Positions 43,966-53,900 of a stretch of 64,000 nucleotides of DNA are shown here, piece after piece. The notes beneath the pieces are model-generated. The model was not told where the DNA came from. It saw nothing but the letters and a program-made list of their open reading frames with translations, and did not search any database. Position 1 is the first letter of the stretch, and every line of letters begins with the position of its first letter. The stretch lies in assembly GCA_020747015.1 (NCBI GenBank), contig JAGTJM010000017.1:558001-622000 (forward strand), read 5' to 3'. A program made the translations under genes and the position numbers. Source of the stretch: Pyrenochaeta sp. MPI-SDFR-AT-0127 (Eukaryota; Ascomycota; Dothideomycetes; Pleosporales; Cucurbitariaceae).

Positions 43966-46110
43966 ATGACGACACCCACTCCCTCAAACAACACGCCCTC
44001 CAAGCACCTCCCCACCTTCTCGTCACCCGCGCCGCGTAGCGTTCCACACACTGGAACGTTCAGCATGCCTTCCTACGACTCGCCCGCGGTACTTAACTTG
44101 TTGAATGATGCGAGCTCAGGCATGGGTGGGGTAGGCATGGGTATAAGCATGAGCGGACTTGGCATGTCAAGCTTAGGCATGAGTGCAAGTGCCATGGGGC
44201 GCGCCGATGAAGCCGAGAGGACTCGACGCCTACAAAATATACTGGAGATAGTTGGATCAAAGCCTGGACGCGTGAGCGAAGAGGGGCTGCTGGCATTGTG
44301 CAAAAGGCTGGGGTTACCATACGAGAAGCACCCGGATGAAGCCAACACATGGTCTTTGATTATCGGCGACGAGGCAGTCTGCGATATTAAATTCAAAAAC
44401 GACGAAATCGCGACTGTGAATCTGCAAACTGGCCTCGATGAAGAGAGACCCGAACTGCAATTCGGCCCAACTGGCTCGCAGATTATCGCAAAAAGTTTAA
44501 AGCCTCGACCAGGGCAGAGCAAGATCAACGTCACACTGGAGCCTGTTTCGGAGAGCTTGCAGAAGCTGTTGACTCTGGCCCAGCTTGGTGCGCCTCAGAA
44601 CGGTGGGGTAAGCTGCTACAATGCGATTGCGGGCGTGTACACGAGCCTGCGGAAGCTCTTTGAGCATGAGAAGAAGGCGAATCTCGCGGCTAGGGAGCCT
44701 AACGAACGATACAGGGCATATAATGCTGAAAGAGAAGTACTGTGCAAGAAGAGCGGACGTCCTAGGCTGAACGGCGGATCCTGTTTAGGACTGAGCTTGG
44801 AATACTGGATGGACAGGCGACACATAATCCCCAAAACGACACCCACACAATCTGAGAAGGGTAAAGAGAAAATGGAGGTCGACTCTGAAACCGTTTCCTA
44901 CCCGGAGGACGAAGATCCAGAGAACAACAGAATCTACTCATTGACGATAGACTGCGAATCCTCCCCTTCAACATTGTACACACCAATCCGTATATCCAAC
45001 GAATGGATCAGCGACAAAATCGAGAAACCTACCGACGCAAATGATGCCAACGCCTCCATTGACAACATCCTGCTGAATACACCTTCTATTGACTGGCTTG
45101 ATCCAAAGCCAACGTACCTTGAAGCTCCAACAGCGACGGACGAAGCAATAGACCTCAACTCCGCACCAGGCCGACTGCCAAATATACGGTTTGTAGCAAG
45201 ATTCAACCCACCACTCGTCGTTCCGCTTGCTGTGCACATGCAGTTATACCAGATCGTGGGTATCGAGCCACGCACAGAAGACTTTCGAGCTACCACATTT
45301 GTTGGTCTGGCACTCCGACCTGGGGAGGTGGACCCAGGAATGATAAATACCACGGGCGGAAGCACGCACGAGATTCGTAGCTCACGTTCTGTGGTGGCCC
45401 GCGATATGGAGGGACAAGACTCAAACAGAACACATGACATGAGCCTTTATGTTCCAAAGATGGAGTACTCTAGAACCTTAGAGAGCCTTCCCTTCAGCCA
45501 TCCGAAACAAATGGTGGAGATTTTGCCAGTTCTCAGACAGTATGCAGCCACAACGAGTTTGCTATTGGATACTTTTTACGAGAAGCCCCAGAAACACACG
45601 TCAACACATAGATGGGGAGTGAATCCATTGTCACCGCCCCTTACGCCGTTGAGGAAAAAAGAGGGGGCAGCGCAAGCGTTACAAGTCGACGTTAACCTCA
45701 CATACACGCCTCCTACGCCCCGGCTCACCCTACACCTCCCGCACCCCAGCTCGACGGCTCTCACAAAGCAAAGCGACGCCGGTCCAACGTTAACATCTGT
45801 TGATGACCTCCTCTCCGATCTCATGTCGGGAACCTCTACAATCCGACCACCCATCAGCATTTCAATTGATGTTCACGCAAATGGAGAGCTAGTAGTAAGC
45901 GAGCAAAACCTCATACAGGTTCCTGTACTTCAAAGCACCACAGAAGGGAAGGAGGGTGACAGCGCAGATGTGGACATGGAACGAGCAGAGCAAGTTGAGC
46001 AGAGAATCAGTAGGCTGGGTAAGGCGCTGGACATTTGCGGAGATTTGGGTGTGTGGGGAGAGTGGCTGAGACGAGAGGCTGCTAAGATGGAAAGGGAAAG
46101 TCGGTATTAG
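43966..46110 (+). CDS. MED1: Mediator subunit 1 (Med1)
   Basis: A single-exon gene of 714 aa from MTTPTPSNNTPSK; an in-frame upstream ATG at 43948 would add six residues. It resembles the fungal Med1 family: a Ser/Pro and Gly/Met-rich N-terminus (about residues 1-80), then the conserved helical unit RRLQNILEIVGSKPGRVSEE, the Med1 core with DIKFKNDEIATVNL, and the motif KKSGRPRLNGGSCLGLSLEYW that is characteristic of the family. Med1 is part of the Mediator middle module and links activators to RNA polymerase II. A GTAAGC at 44608 looks like a donor, but the codons after it (SCYNAIAGVYTSLRKLFEHE) match the family, so I keep it coding. Convergent with the peroxidase gene. Confidence 0.85.
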   Translation: MTTPTPSNNTPSKHLPTFSSPAPRSVPHTGTFSMPSYDSPAVLNLLNDASSGMGGVGMGISMSGLGMSSLGMSASAMGRADEAERTRRLQNILEIVGSKPGRVSEEGLLALCKRLGLPYEKHPDEANTWSLIIGDEAVCDIKFKNDEIATVNLQTGLDEERPELQFGPTGSQIIAKSLKPRPGQSKINVTLEPVSESLQKLLTLAQLGAPQNGGVSCYNAIAGVYTSLRKLFEHEKKANLAAREPNERYRAYNAEREVLCKKSGRPRLNGGSCLGLSLEYWMDRRHIIPKTTPTQSEKGKEKMEVDSETVSYPEDEDPENNRIYSLTIDCESSPSTLYTPIRISNEWISDKIEKPTDANDANASIDNILLNTPSIDWLDPKPTYLEAPTATDEAIDLNSAPGRLPNIRFVARFNPPLVVPLAVHMQLYQIVGIEPRTEDFRATTFVGLALRPGEVDPGMINTTGGSTHEIRSSRSVVARDMEGQDSNRTHDMSLYVPKMEYSRTLESLPFSHPKQMVEILPVLRQYAATTSLLLDTFYEKPQKHTSTHRWGVNPLSPPLTPLRKKEGAAQALQVDVNLTYTPPTPRLTLHLPHPSSTALTKQSDAGPTLTSVDDLLSDLMSGTSTIRPPISISIDVHANGELVVSEQNLIQVPVLQSTTEGKEGDSADVDMERAEQVEQRISRLGKALDICGDLGVWGEWLRREAAKMERESRY

Positions 46111-46624
46111 GAATGGGTTTCCCTGGGACTCGAGAAGGGATTTTGGTCGAGACCGGAGTCTCTACAGCTTTCGGGAGAGATTGGGGAAGTCAATGGAGAA
46201 CAGAGGCTCGATGATTTTGCAGGGCGTAAGTTTGTATTGCGAGAGTAGGTGGGAAAAGTGGATTATTGATACCCAATGGCATGTAGGGATTTACCGAATC
46301 AGTAATTATTTGGTTCGCTCAATCACATGCTAACAAGTTAACAAGTGGATTTAGCCTGTTCCGTGTTCTCGACCTGGTCGGCTTCCGGCTTCATGTAACG
46401 AGCATGTCAGAATGGAAGCATGACGCCATAGGACTATAGATATATAAAATGGCCACGGAGAAAATGCTGCAATGGCCCGCATTGTAGTCTGGTAATATAT
46501 ATCCTACTCCAATACTCCAACACTCCCACAAACATAGATCAGAAACTAAACAACCAAGTAAAAATTCAGCTTAAAGCAACCCACCTACTTCCGGAGCAAT
46601 GCCAGAGGCTTCCAATATACCCAA
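46111..46624. other. Convergent intergenic region
   Basis: Between the 3' ends of Med1 and the peroxidase gene; AT-rich with several AATAAA-like or ATATAT segments. No gene. Confidence 0.5.
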
Positions 46625-47737
46625 TCACAACCCCAGCGCAGAACTAATGCCTCCAGTAAGACTAGCCAAAGCTCGCGAGCCACCAGCAATGGCAATCAGC
46701 ACATTTTTATACGAATCCCTATCATCCTATCAGTACACGTAACAACATCCAAGGCAGGGGAAAAAACACCAACTTACACAGCGATTCTCCCACCCTCACC
46801 CACTACGTCCGGACTCGCACCCTGCAACTGCACAACCATGGCGCCCAAACTCGCCAGCGTAATCGGCACCCTGCTCGGCCGCCAGCCCAGCGCAACAGGA
46901 AGTCTCTCCTCCTCGAACAGACTCCGTACATAACTGAGCTGCGCGGCTCCTGAGACTACATCGCCCATGGCCTGCAGATAGAGGGCGTTTTCCCCATAAC
47001 TCAACACCGCCTCGCGGGGACCGTATACGAAGCGCGGATTCCGCGCCAGACTATCGTTATAGCGTGCATACTTTGCCCTGGACACGGTGGGGATATCTGT
47101 AACTGCTTTGCCCGCGAAAAAGGATATATACTGCTGCCAGCTCGGCTCGTGAAAGGGCTGCTGGTTCCCGAATTGCGCGTCTTGCCGCGATATGCTTGCG
47201 TCGTGCTCGATGGGGAAGTTGTGCTGCGAGAGATCAGACAGGTCGAAGGAGCCGCCCAGCGGGTTGGGCGAGGATAAGAGGCCCAGGGCGCCGATTGCGG
47301 TGGTGAAGTCTGCGCCGATGTTGAGGCCTTGTGCGAGGCCCCTGATGAGGTGGGGGATTGTCATTGCGCGACCACTGTGGTTTATGAAGTTGTGGTTTGC
47401 AAGGGCTGATCAGGGTATGGCGTCAGGATAGTGTGGGGCTTTTGAGAGATTGTAGTGCGTACTGTTGAGTGCGGGACAAGGCGAGCGAACTGATTATTTT
47501 GGATTGTGTGGTTAGTAAATTTCACAAAACTAAACAAAAAGTTTCGCATATCAGTTGTTTGAAACACGCACCATCGCCCGACCCCGGAGGTTGGAAATTT
47601 GTAAACCGCGAATCGCTCGCCGGAGCAGGGCCCAGCGAGGCCAAAAGCGTAGCGATATCAAGTGGTAAATCCAAAAGGCCCTGTGCAGAAACAACACCAG
47701 TCGTCGCTAACAGGGCAGTAAGAATCGAGCCAAACAT
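46625..47737 (-). CDS. Secreted heme-thiolate peroxidase (chloroperoxidase/peroxygenase family)
   Basis: Exons on the minus strand are 47572-47737, 47463-47489 (27 nt), 46778-47405 and 46625-46718, giving 304 aa. A signal peptide (MFGSILTALLATTGVVSAQG) is followed by the heme-binding motif RSPCPALNTLANHNFINHSG; Cys60 should be the proximal heme ligand and is encoded in the 27-nt exon. The acid-base and metal-site motif EHD is at residues 131-133 (PIEHDASISR). The last exon adds VDSYKNVLIAIAGGSRALAS across a strong GTAAGT donor; reading through that donor would end the protein at RIAV, cutting off about 30 residues. Members transfer oxygen from H2O2 to organic substrates or halogenate them. 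The substrate is unknown. The final exon is less certain than the first three. Confidence 0.88.
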
Positions 47738-48344
47738 ATTTTTGAATGTATATGAATTTGATTTACGTGTTTACTCCCTGACGTGGGTCAAAAGTTATGT
47801 ATACAAAAGGAAGGGGGGGGGGGACGAAGTCTTAGAATCAACAATACAAACGTTAAATCTTGGAAATATCACCTTGCTCTCTTGAAGAACAAAAGTAATC
47901 ATCGTAATAGGGACATCCCCGCCCTCAATTCCACAAAGGTCCTAATTCCTTACCTCGGCGCACCATCCTCCCCTCTCCTCTGTACGAAGCTAAGTCTTTA
48001 GTTTTAAAAAAGGTGCCCATTTGTGATGGGGGGAACAAAAGTGATCGACAAACACACGGGTAGCGTGGACTATTACTTTCCCAGCTAACGGTAGCCCCGT
48101 TCGGCTATACGACAAGCCGGGGAGAGAAACACGACGTCAGTCAAAGCTCTCGAACATGTTTTCCTCCAAAACGTTGCAGTGTGAGAATTTGACAGGCTGG
48201 TTATGGGGTATGACGTCGCTGGCGTAGACGTTTGGATAGGCATGTCCGATTTTGGTGCTGGAATATGCATGGGGTGGGTGGTGGGCTGGATGGTGTAGTT
48301 GGATGGGATCTGCGCAGTGGGGATGGTGGGTTATGTCATTGAGC

Positions 48345-48409
<65 letters not shown>

Positions 48410-49166
48410 TGTGTGTGTGTGTGTGTGTGGTGGGAATAGGGTAGGGTATTTACTCATATGTTGTAGGTGTGTTAGGGCAGTAGAAGCACAAGATACCAAA
48501 AGGAACATCTCCAGTCCCAGATGGTGGAGTGGAAGTGGTGTACTAACCCAATTCGGTATAGAACGATTCTTTCCAAAAATGGATGTGGAAGTTGGCTCTT
48601 CCGACACAGAGCAAAAAGGGTTTGAGGAGCAGACTTGGAGTATATTGAACATTGAATTTTGTCAGTACGTAGAACAGTGCCAAATCTCATCCCTCCAATC
48701 CGGTTGTGGAGTCTTTGACTGCAGACTATGATGAAGTAGCCAGTCGCCGATGCCGCATATTAGCTTACGGAGAAATGGAAACGTCGGGCGTGGGGAAGGG
48801 AACAAAGAACTCCCATGTTTCGGCAACAATATTTGTCGCAAAAGTGTCAATAATGACAATTCATTATTATGAAAGTTGGAACTTCAAAGTCACTCGATAG
48901 TAGAGGTAGATGTTTGTTTGAAGTATTAGATGATGTTGAATTGCATGTTCTATAGAATTTTTGGTCCATGCATGAGGCTCCCGCAGCTTATTGCGGGGCG
49001 GGGGAGAGAGATGTGAAAAATGTTCGAGATGTAACTAGAGAGGTTGCTCAAGTATCGCCAGTGAACTACCAAAGCCAGCCGGCCATGCAAAACGAGGCGG
49101 CATTCAATCATGATCTAAGCGCAAAGGGACGAATGGGGGTATGAGAGAAGAAGAAGAAGAATGCAT
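47738..49166. other. Intergenic region with microsatellite
   Basis: Holds the peroxidase promoter, an 11-G run at 47813-47823, and a compound GA/TG repeat (listed separately). An open frame across the repeat encodes Arg-Glu repeats and is not a gene. Confidence 0.5.
48347..48430. repeat. Compound microsatellite (GA)n(TG)n
   Basis: About 58 bases of uninterrupted GA dinucleotides followed directly by about 24 bases of TG. It lies in the region downstream of glutamine synthetase and upstream of the peroxidase. It should be length-polymorphic. Confidence 0.95.
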
Positions 49167-50900
49167 CTACGGCTTATGTGTCTCGACAACCATGTCGACC
49201 TCGACCTCGTTGGCCTTTGCGGCAAACTTGGCCACATCGGCGCCCTCGACCTTTCCGTACATGGTCTCGGCGATTATGCCGGTGATCTGGTAGGGGTCGG
49301 CGTTGGAGGCCGGGCGACGGTCTTCAAAGTAGCCCTTGTTCTCCGCGGCAACGGCGCGGGGAATGCGGACAGAGGAGCCACGGTTGGCGACGCCCCATGA
49401 GAATTTGTCGTACGACGCAGTCTCGTGCTTGCCGGTCATGCGAAGCCTGTTGTCCTCGCCGTAGACGGCCATGTGTTCTGCCTGGCGGGAAGCGAGCTTC
49501 TCCATGGCGGCCTCGATGGCCTTCATGCCACCCTCGGCACGAGTCTCCTTTGTGGAGACGTTGCTGTGAAGACCAGCACCGTTCCAGTCGCCGGGAATGG
49601 GCTTGGGCGCAAAGGTAACCTTGGCACCAAACTCCTCGGCGACGCGGTGGAGAAGGAAACGCGAGATCCAGAGCTGGTCGCCCAGGGCGATGCCCTCGCA
49701 GGGGCCGACTTGGTACTCCCACTGAGCAGGCATGACCTCGGCGTTGGTGCCGGAGATGTTGATGTCGGCATACAGGCAGGCCTTGTAGTGGGCCTCGACA
49801 ATGTCACGGCAGAAGACCCTGCCGGTGCCTACACCGCAGTAGTATGGGCCCTGGGGCGCGGGGAAGCCGTTCTTGGGCCAGCCATATGGCCAGCCGTACT
49901 CGTCGAGAAGGGTGTACTCCTGCTCCAGACCGAACCAGAACTCGTGCTCGGCGTGCTTCTCCAAGATGATGGCAGCGTCGTGGCGGTAGTTGAACGAGTT
50001 GGGTGAGCCATCCGACATGTACGTCTCGCACATGACGATGACGTTGTCGCCCTGGCGGAAGGGATCGGGGTAGTATGCGACGGGGCGGAGGTAGACATCG
50101 GAGTTGTCGCCAGGCGCTTGGCCTGTCGATGAGCCGTCAAAGTTCCATTCTGACAGATCTGCGAGGCTCTCGACCTTCTTAGGCAGAGTCTGCGATGGAC
50201 GTTAGCAAGCGCCGATCTCGGGCCGAGGGTGGTGTGGAGTATGTGCGTGTAGAGAGGGAGAGGGAGAGGGAGAGGGAGACGAAGACGAAGAGCAAGGGGA
50301 GGACGTCAGACTGCAGCGCTCCTTCCACCCGCGGGCCCAGAGCCGCGGGGCTTATCGTGGGGTGATAAGGCAGGAACGCCAAAAGGAAGGAGGGATTGGC
50401 GCAGCATGCATGAGAACGTCACACAAGCGACCAAGTCACTCCCAACTACAGTTTGCCGTGTGTTGTGCCCGTCTGACTGTGGATTGCAAAGAAATGATTG
50501 CCCGTCCGTCTTGGTCCTTTGAGCTGAAAAAAAAGCCAAAATCCCAAGGTTGGGCCAATCACCTCGGCAGGACGTCGACGAAAATGCCGCAGGGCAAAAC
50601 CAGTGCTGAGGGACCAAGAAATGTGGGAAAAGTGCTCACCTTGCATTTTGAGCGGATGCCGTTGGAGCCGTCAATCCAGACGTACTCGGCGATGACCTTG
50701 CCCTTCTGGGGGAGTGCGAGGTACTTTTGGAGCTGCAAACGGCGCGTTAGCATACAGTCGCCGAGGAGCACGCGAGCAGGTTGCAACTTACGTTGGCCGT
50801 ATTGGACACAATTGTTGAGTTCGCCTGTGGCATGTGTGAGCAACCGTCGTCTGGAAACCGCGAATTGGCACGCTGGTAGCCGTGAGTGAGAACCTACCAT
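49167..50900 (-). CDS. GLN1: Glutamine synthetase
   Basis: Makes glutamine from glutamate, ammonia and ATP; the central nitrogen-assimilation enzyme of the cytosol. Exons on the minus strand are 50898-50900 (the ATG alone), 50792-50824, 50640-50732 and 49167-50189, giving 383 aa. The beta-Grasp start is LQKYLALPQKGKVIAEYVWIDG. Catalytic-domain motifs are WNFDGSSTGQAPGDNSD, the metal-binding FGLEQEYTLLD, NISGTNAEVMPAQWEYQVGP, and the ATP-binding KPIPGDWNGAGLHSNVSTKE; NRGSSVRIPR near the C-terminus holds active-site Arg residues. The frame across four exons matches the eukaryotic GSII type. The third intron is long (450 nt) and repeat-rich. The ATG-only exon is followed by a GTAGGT donor and a 73-nt intron. 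Nitrogen-dependent regulation is expected, although GATA sites were not mapped. Confidence 0.95.
50253..50280. repeat. GAGGGA tandem repeat in glutamine synthetase intron 3
   Basis: About four to five units of GAGGGA near the 3' end of the long intron, on the plus strand. On the transcribed strand this is CT-rich (TCCCTC), close to the acceptor, and may serve as an extended polypyrimidine tract. Confidence 0.8.
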
Positions 50901-53900
50901 GGCTGTGATGTGTGTGTGTGTGTGTGTGTGGGTGGAACACAAGAAAGTTGGAAAGGAAGAACGAAGTAGGAGTTTGTCGACGAGGAGAGCCCTCTGGAAC
51001 GGTAGATATAGAGGAGTTGGGAGGGGGAATAGGGTATGTGAATAATGAAAGATAAGGATAGCCGGGGGGGTATGCACTTATAACTGTAGCGTGCCTGGGT
51101 CGAGTTGACTGTCTCGGTATGTGGCGGGGCTAGCTGTGGTCAGATAAATCATTAGGCTGGCCGTAGCCAAGAGGCGTCGCCGAACTGTTTCCGTGGGATG
51201 AAGAAGCAATGCAGGGCATACATCAGTTTCCCAAACCACGCTGGGGGTTCCGTCGGCGCGCCCACCCCCCCAAAGGATCCATAGCCCGCTCTCCAATCTA
51301 GTCTGCCGCGCCTCCTGTTGAACCGCAAGTCTGGAATGCCCCGTCTGCCCAATCTCTGAGCCCCCGATTACACGCTGCGAATTGCTCACGCTGCGCTTCG
51401 CCTGTGCAGCCAAGTTCGCTGACGCGCCCGCATAAAGAAGCCTCCTCGGCTGAAGACGGTGCTCGGGACGCACAGCCTCAACAGTCTCCGAGTTTGACCG
51501 CTTGGACGCTGGAAAGCGTCGCCAACCAGGATGCTCCGCAGCTAAATTTACCCATCCATTCCACAGTGCCGAAATTGGTCATGGAACTTCACGATGGCCC
51601 GATGAGTCGTCGCCATGCCCATCCTCTCACACCGCCCCGCCGTCGCTGTAACCGTCGCAGCGTGCCACTATCGTACACCATCGTTGACAAGCCAGCCCGC
51701 CCGCCGCAAATGCGCATTTCCTATACACGGAGAAACTGGGCTGGCTCTCGCGGCAACTGCATGCACTGCACGCCCTGCACGCCCCCCTGGTCTGGAGATG
51801 GCTTCTGGGGTTGACGTACCGTGGCGATAAAGTATAGATAAGGGCAGCCAATCGCAGCGGTTCCAGCAACTCGGCGCCGTCACTACAGCATCACTCAACG
51901 TGCTCCATCAAACGTTTCTTGTAGTCAGAGTAAATCGCCTTCCGATGCGTTGGCCGAGACAGCTTGATTCTCTCCTGTCAAATTGGCCGTGCATAGTGGC
52001 TCGCATGATGCCAAAACCGTCTGTGAATGTGCTGCCCATGTTTGACCAAGTTTTCCCTTTGTGACGTTTGCGGTGCGGATCAAAGCACGAGGGCAGCATT
52101 GCCAGTCCAGGCACCGAAAAATGAACCTTCCTTGTCGACTCCACATATTCTCCTGCAGCAAGCGCCTATATGCCAATATAGCCAAAAAAGAAGTGCCCCA
52201 GGTCGACTCCATGGTACCTGGACACTCGCGCGAATCGCTATCGCTGGATATGTAAAACTGCTCCCTAATTGCAAGCCTCCGCTGCCGCTTCCCCAACCTC
52301 TGTCTCGCGCCAAACCCCACGGCCGTGATTAATCCACACGTTCGAGACGATATATCAGATCCCGACACAGTCAAAAAAGCCGCACATGCGAAGTCGGCAC
52401 GACTATATCGCGCAGCGACGTTGGGTTTAGCAAGGGGGGTGGGCATGCCGCCGATCCGCCCATGCGCCGGACCCTGACTCAAAAGATAAGCCACAACTGA
52501 TAATTACTCATTCTCAAACGTAACCCGCGCCGCCGCTGCTGAGCCCGTCTGATGCCTCTCTGTCCACTCCCTCCAACGCCTGCAAAATTAAAAATCATAA
52601 AATTCCTGACATGTACCGCTCCAGCGTGAACAGAATCAATGTTCAAACATACGCCAGAGTCAATGCTGAGATGACGAACCGTGCATGTGGCGGTGTAGTC
52701 ATCCGCTTTGGGCAAGGCTGGAGGTCTGTTCCATGTGCTGGAAGGGGGGGGTTGAGATATGCTTAATCTTCCCCAGATGTCTACCCTCGCTGATCAGAGA
52801 ACCTACCCTCTTTGGTTGGCTGTGGGACTTCCCGCCCTCTGCTGCTGGACCACTGTTGCCCTCCGATACATGCGAGATGAGCTGGTAGCCAGGTAGCCTC
52901 CGCAGCACCCGATGCCATGACCCACTCGACCGACTCGAGCAGCTCGTGAACGAGCGTCGACCGTGGGCGTGGGATGATGGCCACGGTCCCTCTACCAGCT
53001 CGCAGTACGCTTTGAGACCAGACTGCTGTGGTAGTCAAGGCCACCACCAGATGCAGTAGCCAACCGCTGGATATCATGTTCGATGGCCGCCGACATAATA
53101 GTCGTTGCATGTCCCTCCTCGTCCATTCAGTGTGCCTGATGACGTGCAGGAGGTCGTGGCTCTTGGTGGGGTGGCAAGAGCGGTTGTACCTGCAGGACGC
53201 AACAGGCTGTGCTGAACGCTGAACCCAGAACGCGACGGAAGACTTGGGATACGGCCGGTTCGGCGGGAGCTAGGCCTTCGGGAACGGCGCCAGCAGTATG
53301 GGAAGTCTGGGGAAGCCTTATCGGAGGGCTGGAGCTGACCGTCCCTCCATGAGGCCGTCTGCATGCCTCGCCGTTAGTCATGCCAATTGGCCAACATGCG
53401 CCCGCACGCTGTCAAACCACTCTCCAGCCTCCCCCGAACTTGCTTATTCCAGATGAAGCAATTGGCTGCCATGATCTCCTTGCCTTGGGAATTGCTATTG
53501 CTGTTGCTGTCGTCGTCCTTGTCCCAAACCGGTAAGGCGAGAATGAAGTCCATCTAGTCCGACCCATGGCGATTAACTCAAGTATCTTCACTGCTGCTCT
53601 CCAATAAGCATGCAGGTTCTAATTCTATCCTACTGGGTGCAATGAGATACACTCTTCCTGGTCTCTGGCAGAATTCGACAGAATGACCTCAATCAATGCA
53701 ACGTCATCGTAAGGGCAGGTCGGTGAGTCGGCAAACGTGTTTGATGAGATTCCATCTTGTCGCACTAGTCGAAATTAATAAGAACGTACCTTCGATAGCC
53801 TTTCTGGACCTCATGTTGCTCATAGGGAAACAACGTCAAGTTTGCTAGAGACCAGAAGGTACTGTCAGCGATGAATACTCCAAGCTCTTACTGTGTTTCT

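Noticed and set aside
44608..44660. GTAAGC in Med1 as a possible donor
   Set aside because: The codons that would be removed match the conserved Med1 sequence, and no acceptor keeps the frame better than no intron.
48252..48731. 159-codon frame across the GA repeat
   Set aside because: It encodes mainly Arg-Glu and Cys-Val repeats from the microsatellite.
49425..50006. 193-codon plus-strand frame
   Set aside because: A shadow of the glutamine synthetase coding exon, caused by its GC-rich third positions.
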